A stretch of DNA of 64,000 bases. It comes from Streptomyces sp. AC558_RSS880 (lineage in GTDB: Bacteria > Actinomycetota > Actinomycetes > Streptomycetales > Streptomycetaceae). The notes beneath the pieces were generated by a model. It worked only from the letters and a program-made list of their open reading frames with translations, was not told the DNA's origin and did not search any database. Positions 16,212 to 23,432 of this stretch are shown one piece after another. Position 1 is the stretch's first letter. The number at the start of each line of letters is the position of its first letter. A program made the position numbers and the translations under genes. The stretch is taken from the NCBI RefSeq assembly GCF_019049255.1, contig NZ_JAGMUJ010000159.1:21308-85307 (forward strand). Direction: 5' to 3'.

Positions 16212-17510
16212 GTGAGCGAGACACCACCCAACACCCTGCAATACCGCTTTGACGGGCCAGAAGACGCTCCGGTCCTGATCCTGGGTCCCTCACTGGGTAC
16301 CACATGGCACATGTGGGACCGGCAGGTCCCCGAGCTGACGAAGCAGTGGCGTGTGTTCCGGTTCGATCTGCCGGGACACGGAGGCGCCCCCGCCCACCCC
16401 GCGGGCTCGGTCGCCGATCTCACCACGCGGCTGCTCGCCACCCTCGAGAGCCTCGGCGTGCAGCGCTTCGGCTACGCGGGCTGCGCGCTCGGCGGCGCCG
16501 TGGGGATCGAGCTGGCCCTGCGCCACCCCGAGCGCCTGGCGTCCCTCGCGCTGATCGCCGCCTCGCCCCGCTTCGGCACGGCGGACGAGTTCCGCCGGCG
16601 CGGGGTGATCGTACGGACCAACGGGCTCGACCCCATCGCCCGCTCCGCGCCGGAGCGCTGGTTCACCGGCGGCTTCGCCGCCGCCCAGCCCGCGATCACC
16701 GAGTGGGCCGTGCAGATGGTGCGCACCACCGACCCCGGCTGCTACATCGCCGCCTGCGAGGCGCTCGCCTCGTTCGACGTGCGGGCCGGACTCGGCAGCG
16801 TCGGCGTGCCGACCCTGGTGCTGGTCGGCTCCGAGGACCAGGTCACCGGCCCCGCCGAGGCCCGTACGCTGGTCGCCGGGATCCCGGACGCCCGGCTCGC
16901 CGTCGTACCCGGCGCCTCCCACCTGGTGCCGGTGGAGCAGCCGGCCGCCGTCACCGATCTGCTGGTGCGGCACTTCTCCACCGCCTGGCAGCCCGGCTTC
17001 GACACCGCCACCGGCCACGTCGCCCTGCCGGCGGCGGCGGTGAAGCCGGTGCCGGCCGTCGCCCCGCCGCAGCAGGTCCCCGTCGCCGAGATCGCCCCGC
17101 CTGCCGCTCCGCAGCGGCCACAGGGCGGACCGGACGCCTACGACGCCGGGCTCAAGGTCCGCCGGGAAGTGCTGGGCGACGCGCACGTCGACGGGGTGCT
17201 GGCCGGGACCGACGACTTCTCGGGCGACTTCCAGGAGCTCGTCACCCGCTACGCCTGGGGCGAGGTCTGGGACCGGCCCGGACTCGACCGGCGCACCCGC
17301 AGCTGCGTCACCCTCACCGCCCTCGTCGCCGGCGGTCACCTGGAGGAGCTCGCCCTCCACGTCCGGGCCGCCCTGCGCAACGGGCTCACCCCGGACGAGA
17401 TCAAGGAGGTGCTGCTCCAGACGGCCGTCTACTGCGGCGTCCCGGCGGCGAACAGCGCCTTCCGGGTGGCCCAGCAGGTGGTCCGCGAGGAGACCACGCC
17501 CCAGGAGTGA
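16212..17510 (+). CDS. pcaL: Fused 3-oxoadipate enol-lactonase / 4-carboxymuconolactone decarboxylase (PcaDC)
   Basis: A 432-aa bifunctional enzyme of the protocatechuate branch of the beta-ketoadipate pathway. Residues 1-265 are the alpha/beta-hydrolase PcaD (LILGPSLGTTWHMW, FDLPGHGGAP, Asp in LVGSEDQVTG, His in GASHLVPVEQP). A Pro/Ala linker of about 40 residues follows. Residues about 310-425 are the carboxymuconolactone decarboxylase PcaC (LVTRYAWGEVWDRPGL, TLTALVAGGHLEELALHV). Oddly the nucleophile elbow reads G-C-A-L-G-G: the place of the serine (residue 92) is alanine, with Cys91 beside it. The start is GTG 16212. The partner genes pcaHGB expected upstream are not here; the IS110 copy and island occupy that place. 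A 5' stub of another pcaD lies at 7154. Confidence 0.9.
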   Translation: MSETPPNTLQYRFDGPEDAPVLILGPSLGTTWHMWDRQVPELTKQWRVFRFDLPGHGGAPAHPAGSVADLTTRLLATLESLGVQRFGYAGCALGGAVGIELALRHPERLASLALIAASPRFGTADEFRRRGVIVRTNGLDPIARSAPERWFTGGFAAAQPAITEWAVQMVRTTDPGCYIAACEALASFDVRAGLGSVGVPTLVLVGSEDQVTGPAEARTLVAGIPDARLAVVPGASHLVPVEQPAAVTDLLVRHFSTAWQPGFDTATGHVALPAAAVKPVPAVAPPQQVPVAEIAPPAAPQRPQGGPDAYDAGLKVRREVLGDAHVDGVLAGTDDFSGDFQELVTRYAWGEVWDRPGLDRRTRSCVTLTALVAGGHLEELALHVRAALRNGLTPDEIKEVLLQTAVYCGVPAANSAFRVAQQVVREETTPQE

Positions 17511-17563
17511 GCCCCGGGGGGTGCTCCGCGCGGCCGTGAGCGGCACGGGGGCAGGATGGAACC

Positions 17564-18199
17564 ATGAAGCTCACGAAGAAGTCGCACTCCTGCGTCCGCC
17601 TGGAGAAGGACGGCCGCGTCCTCGTCCTCGACCCCGGAGGGTTCAGCGAGCAGGACGCGGTCCTCGGCGCGGACGCCGTCCTGGTCACGCACGAGCACCC
17701 CGACCACTTCGACGAGGGCCGGTTGCGGACCGCGCTGGAGACCGACCCGGCCGTCGAGATCTGGACCCTGCGGTCGGTCGCGGAACAGCTCTCGGCGGCC
17801 TTCCCGGGCCGCGTGCACACCGTCGGCCACGGCGACACCTTCACCGCCGCCGGCTTCGACGTCCAGGTCCACGGTGAGCTCCACGCGGTGATCCACCCGG
17901 ACATCCCGCGCGTCACCAACGTCGGCTACCTCGTCGACGACGGGAAGCTCTTCCACCCGGGTGACGCGCTCACCGTCCCCGACCGGCCGGTCGAGACGCT
18001 GATGCTGCCGGTCATGGCGCCCTGGAACAAGATCTCCGAGGTCATCGACTACGTCCGGGAGGTGAAGCCGCGGCGCGCCTACGACATCCACGACGCCCTC
18101 CTCGCCGACCTCGCCCGGCCGATCTACGACCGCCAGATCGGCGCCCTCGGCGGCGCGGAACACCTGCGGCTGGCGCCGGGGGGCTCCGCCGAGCTGTGA
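17564..18199 (+). CDS. UlaG-like metallo-beta-lactamase-fold hydrolase
   Basis: A 211-aa cytoplasmic protein of the metal-dependent hydrolase superfamily. The zinc-binding signature THEHPDHFDEGR (about residues 46-57) is followed by HGELHAVIHPDIP and LFHPGDALTVPD, the further His/Asp ligands, and a last His in YDIHDALLAD. Its length and motif spacing fit the UPF0173/UlaG-like group rather than beta-lactamases or glyoxalases. The substrate is unknown. It is followed after 52 bases by exonuclease III on the same strand, a conserved-looking pair with no obvious functional tie. Confidence 0.85.
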   Translation: MKLTKKSHSCVRLEKDGRVLVLDPGGFSEQDAVLGADAVLVTHEHPDHFDEGRLRTALETDPAVEIWTLRSVAEQLSAAFPGRVHTVGHGDTFTAAGFDVQVHGELHAVIHPDIPRVTNVGYLVDDGKLFHPGDALTVPDRPVETLMLPVMAPWNKISEVIDYVREVKPRRAYDIHDALLADLARPIYDRQIGALGGAEHLRLAPGGSAEL

Positions 18200-18251
18200 G
18201 GCGGCGGGCGGCGGGCGAGCGTTGTCACAGGTGCCGGGTAGGTTGGGGAAC

Positions 18252-19031
18252 ATGCGCATCGCGACCTGGAACGTGAACTCGATCACCGCCCGCCTGCCGA
18301 GGCTCCTGGCCTGGCTGGAGAGCAGCGGCACGGACGTGCTGTGCCTCCAGGAGGCCAAGGTCGCCGAGGAGAAGTTCCCGGTGGAGGAGCTGCGCGAGCT
18401 GGGCTACGAGTCGGCGGTGAACGCCACCGGCCGGTGGAACGGCGTGGCGGTGCTCTCCCGCGTCGGCCTGAAGGACGTCGTCAAGGGCCTGCCGGGCGAC
18501 CCCGGCTACGACGGCTCCGTCGAACCCCGCGCCGTCTCCGCGACCTGCGGCCCGGTCCGCGTCTGGTCGGTGTACGTGCCCAACGGGCGCGAGGTGGACC
18601 ACCCCCACTACGCGTACAAGCTCCAGTGGTTCGAGGCGCTCAAGGCCGCCGTGGCCGGCGACGCGGCGGGCGGCCGCCCGTTCGCCGTCATGGGCGACTA
18701 CAACGTGGCACCGACCGACGACGACGTCTACGACCGGGCCGACTTCGAGGGCTCCACCCACGTCACCCCCGCCGAGCGCGCCGCCCTCGCCTCCCTGCGC
18801 GAGGCCGGCCTCTCCGACGTCGTCCCGCGCCCCCTCAAGTACGAGCACCCGTTCACGTACTGGGACTACCGCCAGCTCGCCTTCCCCAAGAACCGGGGCA
18901 TGCGCATCGACCTGGTGTACGGCAACGAGCCCTTCGCGAAGGCGGTCACGGACTCCTACGTCGACCGCGAGGAGCGCAAGGGCAAGGGCGCCTCGGACCA
19001 CGCACCGGTCGTGGTGGACCTCGACGTGTAG
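18252..19031 (+). CDS. xthA: Exodeoxyribonuclease III (AP endonuclease, EEP family)
   Basis: This 259-aa Mg-dependent nuclease cuts DNA 5' of abasic sites and removes 3' blocks in base-excision repair. It starts with MRIATWNVNSITARL and keeps LCLQEAKV (metal-binding Glu), YVPNGREVDHP, MGDYNVAPTDDDVYD (catalytic Asp/Asn), MRIDLVYG and the terminal SDHAPVVVDL His/Asp pair. ATG 18252 is chosen because it begins the domain exactly, although the frame is open to 18222. It is a complete gene with housekeeping character. Confidence 0.95.
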   Translation: MRIATWNVNSITARLPRLLAWLESSGTDVLCLQEAKVAEEKFPVEELRELGYESAVNATGRWNGVAVLSRVGLKDVVKGLPGDPGYDGSVEPRAVSATCGPVRVWSVYVPNGREVDHPHYAYKLQWFEALKAAVAGDAAGGRPFAVMGDYNVAPTDDDVYDRADFEGSTHVTPAERAALASLREAGLSDVVPRPLKYEHPFTYWDYRQLAFPKNRGMRIDLVYGNEPFAKAVTDSYVDREERKGKGASDHAPVVVDLDV

Positions 19032-19106
19032 CGAGACGCCGGCCGGCCGTCGTCCGACCCCGCGCGCCTGTGGTGTGCGACACGGTACGGATGACAGGCT
19101 GGCGGT

Positions 19107-19514
19107 ATGAACATCCCTTTCCTGGGCAATCGGCGCCGGAAGACGGGGGTTCCCGATCCCGAGGGCATCGCGGAACTCCTCGCCGAATGCGAGCTCTTAC
19201 GCTCCCAGGCCGACCGGGCGGGGGTCCGGCTCGACGACTCCCCGGCCTCGCTGGAGGCGCTGGACCAACTGGTGCCGCGCTGGCGGGACGACGAGGAGAC
19301 CTCGACCTGGCTGGGCAACGACGCTGGACTGTATCTCGGCACCGTCATCGTGCGCACCGTGCCGGGGGCCGGCTGGGAGATCCGCGCCGACGGCCAGCCG
19401 GTCGTACGGCTCACCTCCGGCCGGGAGTTCGACGTCGTGGACGCCGGACACGAGTGGGCGGCCGACGGCGTGCCCGAGCTGTCCCAGTTGTACGCGGAGG
19501 TCGCGGAGGCGTGA
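19107..19514 (+). CDS. Conserved hypothetical protein (DUF6278-like)
   Basis: A 135-aa soluble protein without signal peptide or membrane segment. It begins MNIPFLGNRRRKTGVPDPEG, has a helical middle (LLAECELLRSQADRAG) and a beta-rich end (YLGTVIVRTVPGAGWEIRAD). I associate this layout with the actinobacterial DUF6278 family from memory. It lies between xthA and an ABC ATPase, all on the plus strand but with separate spacing. Function is unknown. Confidence 0.75.
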   Translation: MNIPFLGNRRRKTGVPDPEGIAELLAECELLRSQADRAGVRLDDSPASLEALDQLVPRWRDDEETSTWLGNDAGLYLGTVIVRTVPGAGWEIRADGQPVVRLTSGREFDVVDAGHEWAADGVPELSQLYAEVAEA

Positions 19515-19536
19515 GGCCCCGGTCCGCTGCTCGGCG

Positions 19537-19548
19537 TACACCGGTGTA
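19537..19548. promoter_or_regulatory. 12-bp palindrome upstream of the ABC ATPase gene
   Basis: TACACCGGTGTA is a perfect palindrome about 100 bases upstream of the ATPase start and just after the preceding stop codon. It has the shape of a dimeric repressor site; the regulator is unknown. Confidence 0.35.
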
Positions 19549-19649
19549 AATACGGTTAATGACCGAGGAGTGCGTGTCGCGCCATCCCGGTGATCTTGTC
19601 CGGATACGGTGCGGCGGCCACCGCACGGCTGAGACGAGTAGGGGCGGGT

Positions 19650-20393
19650 ATGACCGTCGATCCGCTGATCGAGCTGCGTGACGTCAACAAGTACTTCGGG
19701 GACCTCCATGTCCTGCAGGACATCGGACTCACCGTGGGCAGGGGAGAGGTGGTCGTCGTCATCGGCCCGTCGGGGTCGGGGAAGTCGACGCTGTGCCGGG
19801 CGATCAACCGGCTGGAGACCGTCCAGTCCGGCACGATCCTGCTCGACGGACAGCCGCTCCCGCACGAGGGCAAGGCACTGGCGAGGCTGCGCGCCGATGT
19901 CGGCATGGTCTTCCAGTCGTTCAACCTCTTCGCGCACAAGACCGTGCTGCAGAACGTCTCGCTGGGCCAGGTGAAGGTCCGCGGACGGAAGAAGGAGGAC
20001 GCCGACCGGCGCTCCCGCGACCTCCTCGACCGCGTCGGCGTCGCCGACCAGGCGGACAAGTACCCGGCGCAGCTCTCGGGCGGCCAGCAGCAGAGAGTGG
20101 CGATCGCGCGGGCGCTGGCCATGGAGCCCAAGGCGATGCTGTTCGACGAGCCGACCTCCGCCCTGGACCCGGAGATGATCAACGAGGTCCTGGAGGTCAT
20201 GCGGCAACTGGCCGGTGAGGGCATGACCATGATCGTGGTCACGCACGAGATGGGATTCGCCCGCTCGGCCGCCCACCGCGTGGTCTTCATGGCCGACGGC
20301 CGGATCGTGGAGGACCGCCCGCCCGGCGAGTTCTTCGGCGATCCGAGGAGCGACCGGGCCAAGGACTTCCTCTCCAAGATCCTCAAGCACTGA
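19650..20393 (+). CDS. Polar amino-acid-type ABC transporter ATP-binding protein (GlnQ-like)
   Basis: A 247-aa ABC ATPase with all motifs: Walker A GPSGSGKST, Q-loop MVFQSFNLF, signature LSGGQQQRVAIARAL, Walker B MLFDEPTSALD and H-loop VVTHEMGFA. The sequence (ELRDVNKYFGDLHVLQDI, ALDPEMINEVLEVM) is of the glutamine/glutamate importer type. ATG 19650 with GGGGCGGG as ribosome-binding site is preferred to the longer frame from 19590. No binding protein or permease gene follows: the next gene is convergent, so this ATPase is an orphan here and must pair with components encoded elsewhere. Confidence 0.9.
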   Translation: MTVDPLIELRDVNKYFGDLHVLQDIGLTVGRGEVVVVIGPSGSGKSTLCRAINRLETVQSGTILLDGQPLPHEGKALARLRADVGMVFQSFNLFAHKTVLQNVSLGQVKVRGRKKEDADRRSRDLLDRVGVADQADKYPAQLSGGQQQRVAIARALAMEPKAMLFDEPTSALDPEMINEVLEVMRQLAGEGMTMIVVTHEMGFARSAAHRVVFMADGRIVEDRPPGEFFGDPRSDRAKDFLSKILKH

Positions 20394-20660
20394 CGGATGA
20401 GGCCCATGGATCCGTTCGCCCGGACCTCGACTAGGATGGTCCCTTCATCCCGGTGGAGGAGGGGACTCCGCGTCAGGAGCGGGGACACCGTCACCGGGAG
20501 GGGCCCACCGCCCCACGTCCACGGGGCGGCGGAGCACATCGGCCAGTCCCGTCCGGCGGCAGCCGGAGATCACTGCTCGCGCGGTGGACGCGACCCCGAC
20601 GGGTCGCCCGCCGGCGAGGAGAAGGTCAGCTGCGCGCCGGACGGGTGGTGCCGGACGAGG

Positions 20661-21416
20661 TCAGTCCGCCCGGTGACCGGTGCGTGGCGCGGCAGCCGGC
20701 AGCGCGCTCTGCGCGGTCCTGGTCACGTCCGCGACCAGTTCGACCACATCGGGGCCGTACGCCTGTGAGTTGATCACCTTCAGCAGCAGGACGAACGAGT
20801 TCGAGCCGTGCTTGCGGGCCAGCCGCTCGTGGTTGCGGGCGAGATAGCGGGTCGCGGCCTGGTTGGTGATCGCCCGCTGACCGCAGAACAGGAACACCGG
20901 CCGCGTCTCGCGCCGTTCACCGGCGGTCAGCCGCGCCAGCAGGACGTACTCGGTGACGCCCGGGTCCATGCGGTAGCGCTCGGAACCGATCTGGAAGGCG
21001 CCCCGGTCCGGGCCCGGCTCCGGATCTATGTTGACCCGCACCCCCGGCAGCATGGCCGCCATGTGGGCCACCATCCGCCGGTTCGACCCCGGCCCGCCCA
21101 CGCAGAACTCGGTCCGCTCGCCGAAGCCCTGGTGGGCCGCGTCCTGGGTGATCATCTGGACGTGCGCCCCGCAGTCCTTGATCAGCGCGGAGAGCTCAAG
21201 GAGCGCGAACACGTCGAAGCGGTGCACCGCCGGTTCCGCCGTCGCCGGATCGCGGTTGACGACGAGCAGGGACTCGGAGTTCTCCGGCAGGCCGAAGAAC
21301 GTCTGCTTGCGCCGGAGCTTCCGCCTCCACAGATAGGTACGGGCGATCCAGCCCAGCGCGGCGCTGATGCCGGCGGCCACCACGCCCAGAACGATGTTGC
21401 GCACGTCGTCACTCAT
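20661..21416 (-). CDS. Membrane-anchored conserved hypothetical protein
   Basis: A 251-aa protein with one N-terminal transmembrane helix (IVLGVVAAGISAALGWIA, about residues 7-24) followed by a basic stretch (WRRKLRRK), so the large domain should be cytoplasmic by the positive-inside rule. The soluble part contains SESLLVVNRDPAT, FALLELSALIKDCG, GGPGSNRRMVAHMAAMLPG and VFLFCGQRAITNQAATRYLA, a pattern that suggests a Rossmann-like fold. I do not recognise a named family. ATG 21416 is chosen because the anchor begins there; the frame open to 21587 adds no domain. It is divergent from ggt. Confidence 0.8.
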   Translation of the reverse strand: MSDDVRNIVLGVVAAGISAALGWIARTYLWRRKLRRKQTFFGLPENSESLLVVNRDPATAEPAVHRFDVFALLELSALIKDCGAHVQMITQDAAHQGFGERTEFCVGGPGSNRRMVAHMAAMLPGVRVNIDPEPGPDRGAFQIGSERYRMDPGVTEYVLLARLTAGERRETRPVFLFCGQRAITNQAATRYLARNHERLARKHGSNSFVLLLKVINSQAYGPDVVELVADVTRTAQSALPAAAPRTGHRAD

Positions 21417-21510
21417 GGGCGCGCATGCTAGCGGTCCCACGCAAACCCGTGTTCGAGACACAGGCCGCATGGTCCGCCGGACGACGGGACGGCACACCCC
21501 TTCGGCATCC

Positions 21511-21539
21511 CTGACGGGAGCCCGGTGACGAACTAGGCT
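21511..21539 (+). promoter_or_regulatory. Vegetative-type promoter of ggt
   Basis: CTGACG (21511-21516) and TAGGCT (21534-21539) are separated by exactly 17 bases, a good fit to the HrdB consensus TTGACn-N17-TAnnnT. The predicted start lies about 23 bases before the ATG at 21569. Confidence 0.55.
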
Positions 21540-21568
21540 GCGCGGACAGCCGTTTACCGGAGGTACGG

Positions 21569-23377
21569 ATGCGTCGTCCTGTCGCACGGAATCTCGCAGC
21601 CCTGGCGGTCGGTGCCGCCGTCCTGTCGGTGGGGGCGGCCCCGCCGCCCGACCGGCACGAGGCGCCCTCCCCGCACACGCCCAAGGTCCCGGTGGCCGTC
21701 GGCCACGGCGGCGCGGTCTCCAGCGTCGACGCCGACGCCTCCGCCGCCGGGATCGAGATCCTGAGGAAGGGCGGCAACGCCGTCGACGCGGCCGTCGCCA
21801 CGGCCGCCGCGCTCGGCGTCACCGAGCCGTACTCGGCCGGCGTCGGCGGAGGCGGCTACTTCGTCTACTACGACGCCCGCTCCCGCACCGTGCACACCCT
21901 CGACGGCCGCGAGACGGCCCCGCTCACCGCCGACGCCGGACTGTTCCTGGAGAACGGCGAGCCGATCCCGTTCGCCGAAGCCGTCAGCAGCGGACTCGCG
22001 GTCGGCACCCCCGGCACGCCCGCCACCTGGCAGCGGGCGCTCGACAGATGGGGCGAGCGCGGCCTGGGCACGGTCCTGAAACCCGCTGAACGCCTCGCCC
22101 GCGACGGCTTCACGGTCGACGACACCTTCCGCGCGCAGACCGCCGCCAACGAGACCCGCTTCCGCCACTTCCCCGACACGGCCGAGCTGTTCCTGCCAGG
22201 CGGCGAACTCCCGGCCGTCGGCTCCACCTTCAAGAACCCCGATCTGGCCCGTACCTACAAGGAGTTGCGCCGCGAGGGCGTCGACGCCCTGTACCGGGGC
22301 GACATCGGCCGGGACATCGTGCAGACCGTCAACAAGCCGCCCGTGGACCCGGATTCCGGCTGGAACGCCCGGCCCGGCGAGCTGTCCGAACGCGATCTCG
22401 CCGCCTACCGCGCCAAGTTCCAACCGCCCACCAAGACCTCGTACCGCGGCCTGGACGTCTACTCCATCGCGCCCTCCTCCTCCGGCGGCACCACGGTCGG
22501 CGAGGCACTCAACATCCTGGAGCGAACCGACCTCTCCGAGGCGAGCGACGTCCGCTACCTGCACCGCTTCATCGAGGCCAGCCGCATCGCGTTCGCGGAC
22601 CGGGGGCGCTGGGTCGGCGACCCCGCCTTCGAGGACGTACCGACCAAGGAACTGCTCTCCCAGCGGTTCGCCGACTCGCGCGAGTGCCTCATCGAGGACG
22701 ACGCCGTCCTCACCAGCCCTCTCGCCCCGGGTGACCCCCGCGACCCCGAACCCTGCGCGACGGGCGGCCAGGCCGCCCCGACGACGTACGAGGGCGAGAA
22801 CACCACGCACCTCACCACCGCCGACCGGTGGGGCAACGTCGTCGCCTACACCCTCACCATCGAGCAGACCGGCGGCAGCGGCATCACCGTGCCCGGCCGC
22901 GGATTCCTGCTCAACAACGAGCTGACCGACTTCTCCTTCGCCCCGGCGGACCCGGCCGTCCACGACCCGAACCTGCCGGGCCCCGGCAAGCGACCCCGGT
23001 CGTCCATCTCGCCGACGATCGTGCTCGACCGGCACGACCGGCCGGTGGTGGCGCTCGGATCGCCCGGCGGCTCCACCATCATCACCACCGTGCTGCAGAC
23101 CCTCACCGGCTTCCTCGACCGCGGACTGCCCCTGGTCGACGCCATCGCCGCGCCGCGCGCCAGCCAGCGCAACACGGCACGGACGGACCTCGAACCCGGC
23201 CTGTACGACAGTGAGATCAGGCAGCGCCTGGAGGCCATCGGGCACTCCTTCCGGGAGAACCCGGAGATCGGCGCGACCACGGGCGTCCAGCGGCTGCCGG
23301 ACGGCAGGTGGCTCGCGGCGGCGGAGAAGGTCCGCAGGGGCGGCGGCTCGGCGATGGTGGTCCGTCCCACGCGCTAG
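21569..23377 (+). CDS. ggt: Gamma-glutamyltransferase, exported
   Basis: A 602-aa proenzyme that self-cleaves and transfers or hydrolyses the gamma-glutamyl group of glutathione-like peptides outside the membrane. A signal peptide (RRPVARNLAALAVGAAVLSV) spans about residues 1-24. The large subunit has GGNAVDAAVATAAALGVTEPY and the oxyanion region. The small subunit should begin at Thr412 (TTHLTTADRWGNVVAYT), followed by NNELTDFSF and the SPTIVLDRHDRPVVALGSPG segment. CCGGAGG precedes the ATG. Streptomycetes lack glutathione, so the true donor may be another gamma-glutamyl compound. Transcription ends at a hairpin shared with the convergent clpC-like gene. Confidence 0.93.
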   Translation: MRRPVARNLAALAVGAAVLSVGAAPPPDRHEAPSPHTPKVPVAVGHGGAVSSVDADASAAGIEILRKGGNAVDAAVATAAALGVTEPYSAGVGGGGYFVYYDARSRTVHTLDGRETAPLTADAGLFLENGEPIPFAEAVSSGLAVGTPGTPATWQRALDRWGERGLGTVLKPAERLARDGFTVDDTFRAQTAANETRFRHFPDTAELFLPGGELPAVGSTFKNPDLARTYKELRREGVDALYRGDIGRDIVQTVNKPPVDPDSGWNARPGELSERDLAAYRAKFQPPTKTSYRGLDVYSIAPSSSGGTTVGEALNILERTDLSEASDVRYLHRFIEASRIAFADRGRWVGDPAFEDVPTKELLSQRFADSRECLIEDDAVLTSPLAPGDPRDPEPCATGGQAAPTTYEGENTTHLTTADRWGNVVAYTLTIEQTGGSGITVPGRGFLLNNELTDFSFAPADPAVHDPNLPGPGKRPRSSISPTIVLDRHDRPVVALGSPGGSTIITTVLQTLTGFLDRGLPLVDAIAAPRASQRNTARTDLEPGLYDSEIRQRLEAIGHSFRENPEIGATTGVQRLPDGRWLAAAEKVRRGGGSAMVVRPTR

Positions 23378-23381
23378 GAAC

Positions 23382-23432
23382 ACGCGGGGGACGCCGGTGC
23401 TCTCACAGCTCGGGAGCCGGCGTCTCCCGCGT
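23382..23432. terminator. Bidirectional terminator between ggt and clpC-like gene
   Basis: ACGCGGGGGACGCCGG (23382-23397) pairs with CCGGCGTCTCCCGCGT (23417-23432), one mismatch in 16, loop 19 bases. The hairpin overlaps the last codons of the convergent clpC-like gene and should end transcripts from both sides. Confidence 0.65.

Noticed and set aside
20397..20660. Short plus-strand frames after the ABC ATPase
   Set aside because: An ATG at 20453 lies in a purine-rich stretch but the translation is Arg/Pro/Gly-rich, overlaps the next gene in antisense and shows no conserved pattern.
21554..23383. Minus-strand open frame opposite ggt
   Set aside because: Gly/Val/Arg-rich shadow without motifs. 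The plus strand encodes a complete GGT with catalytic Thr.
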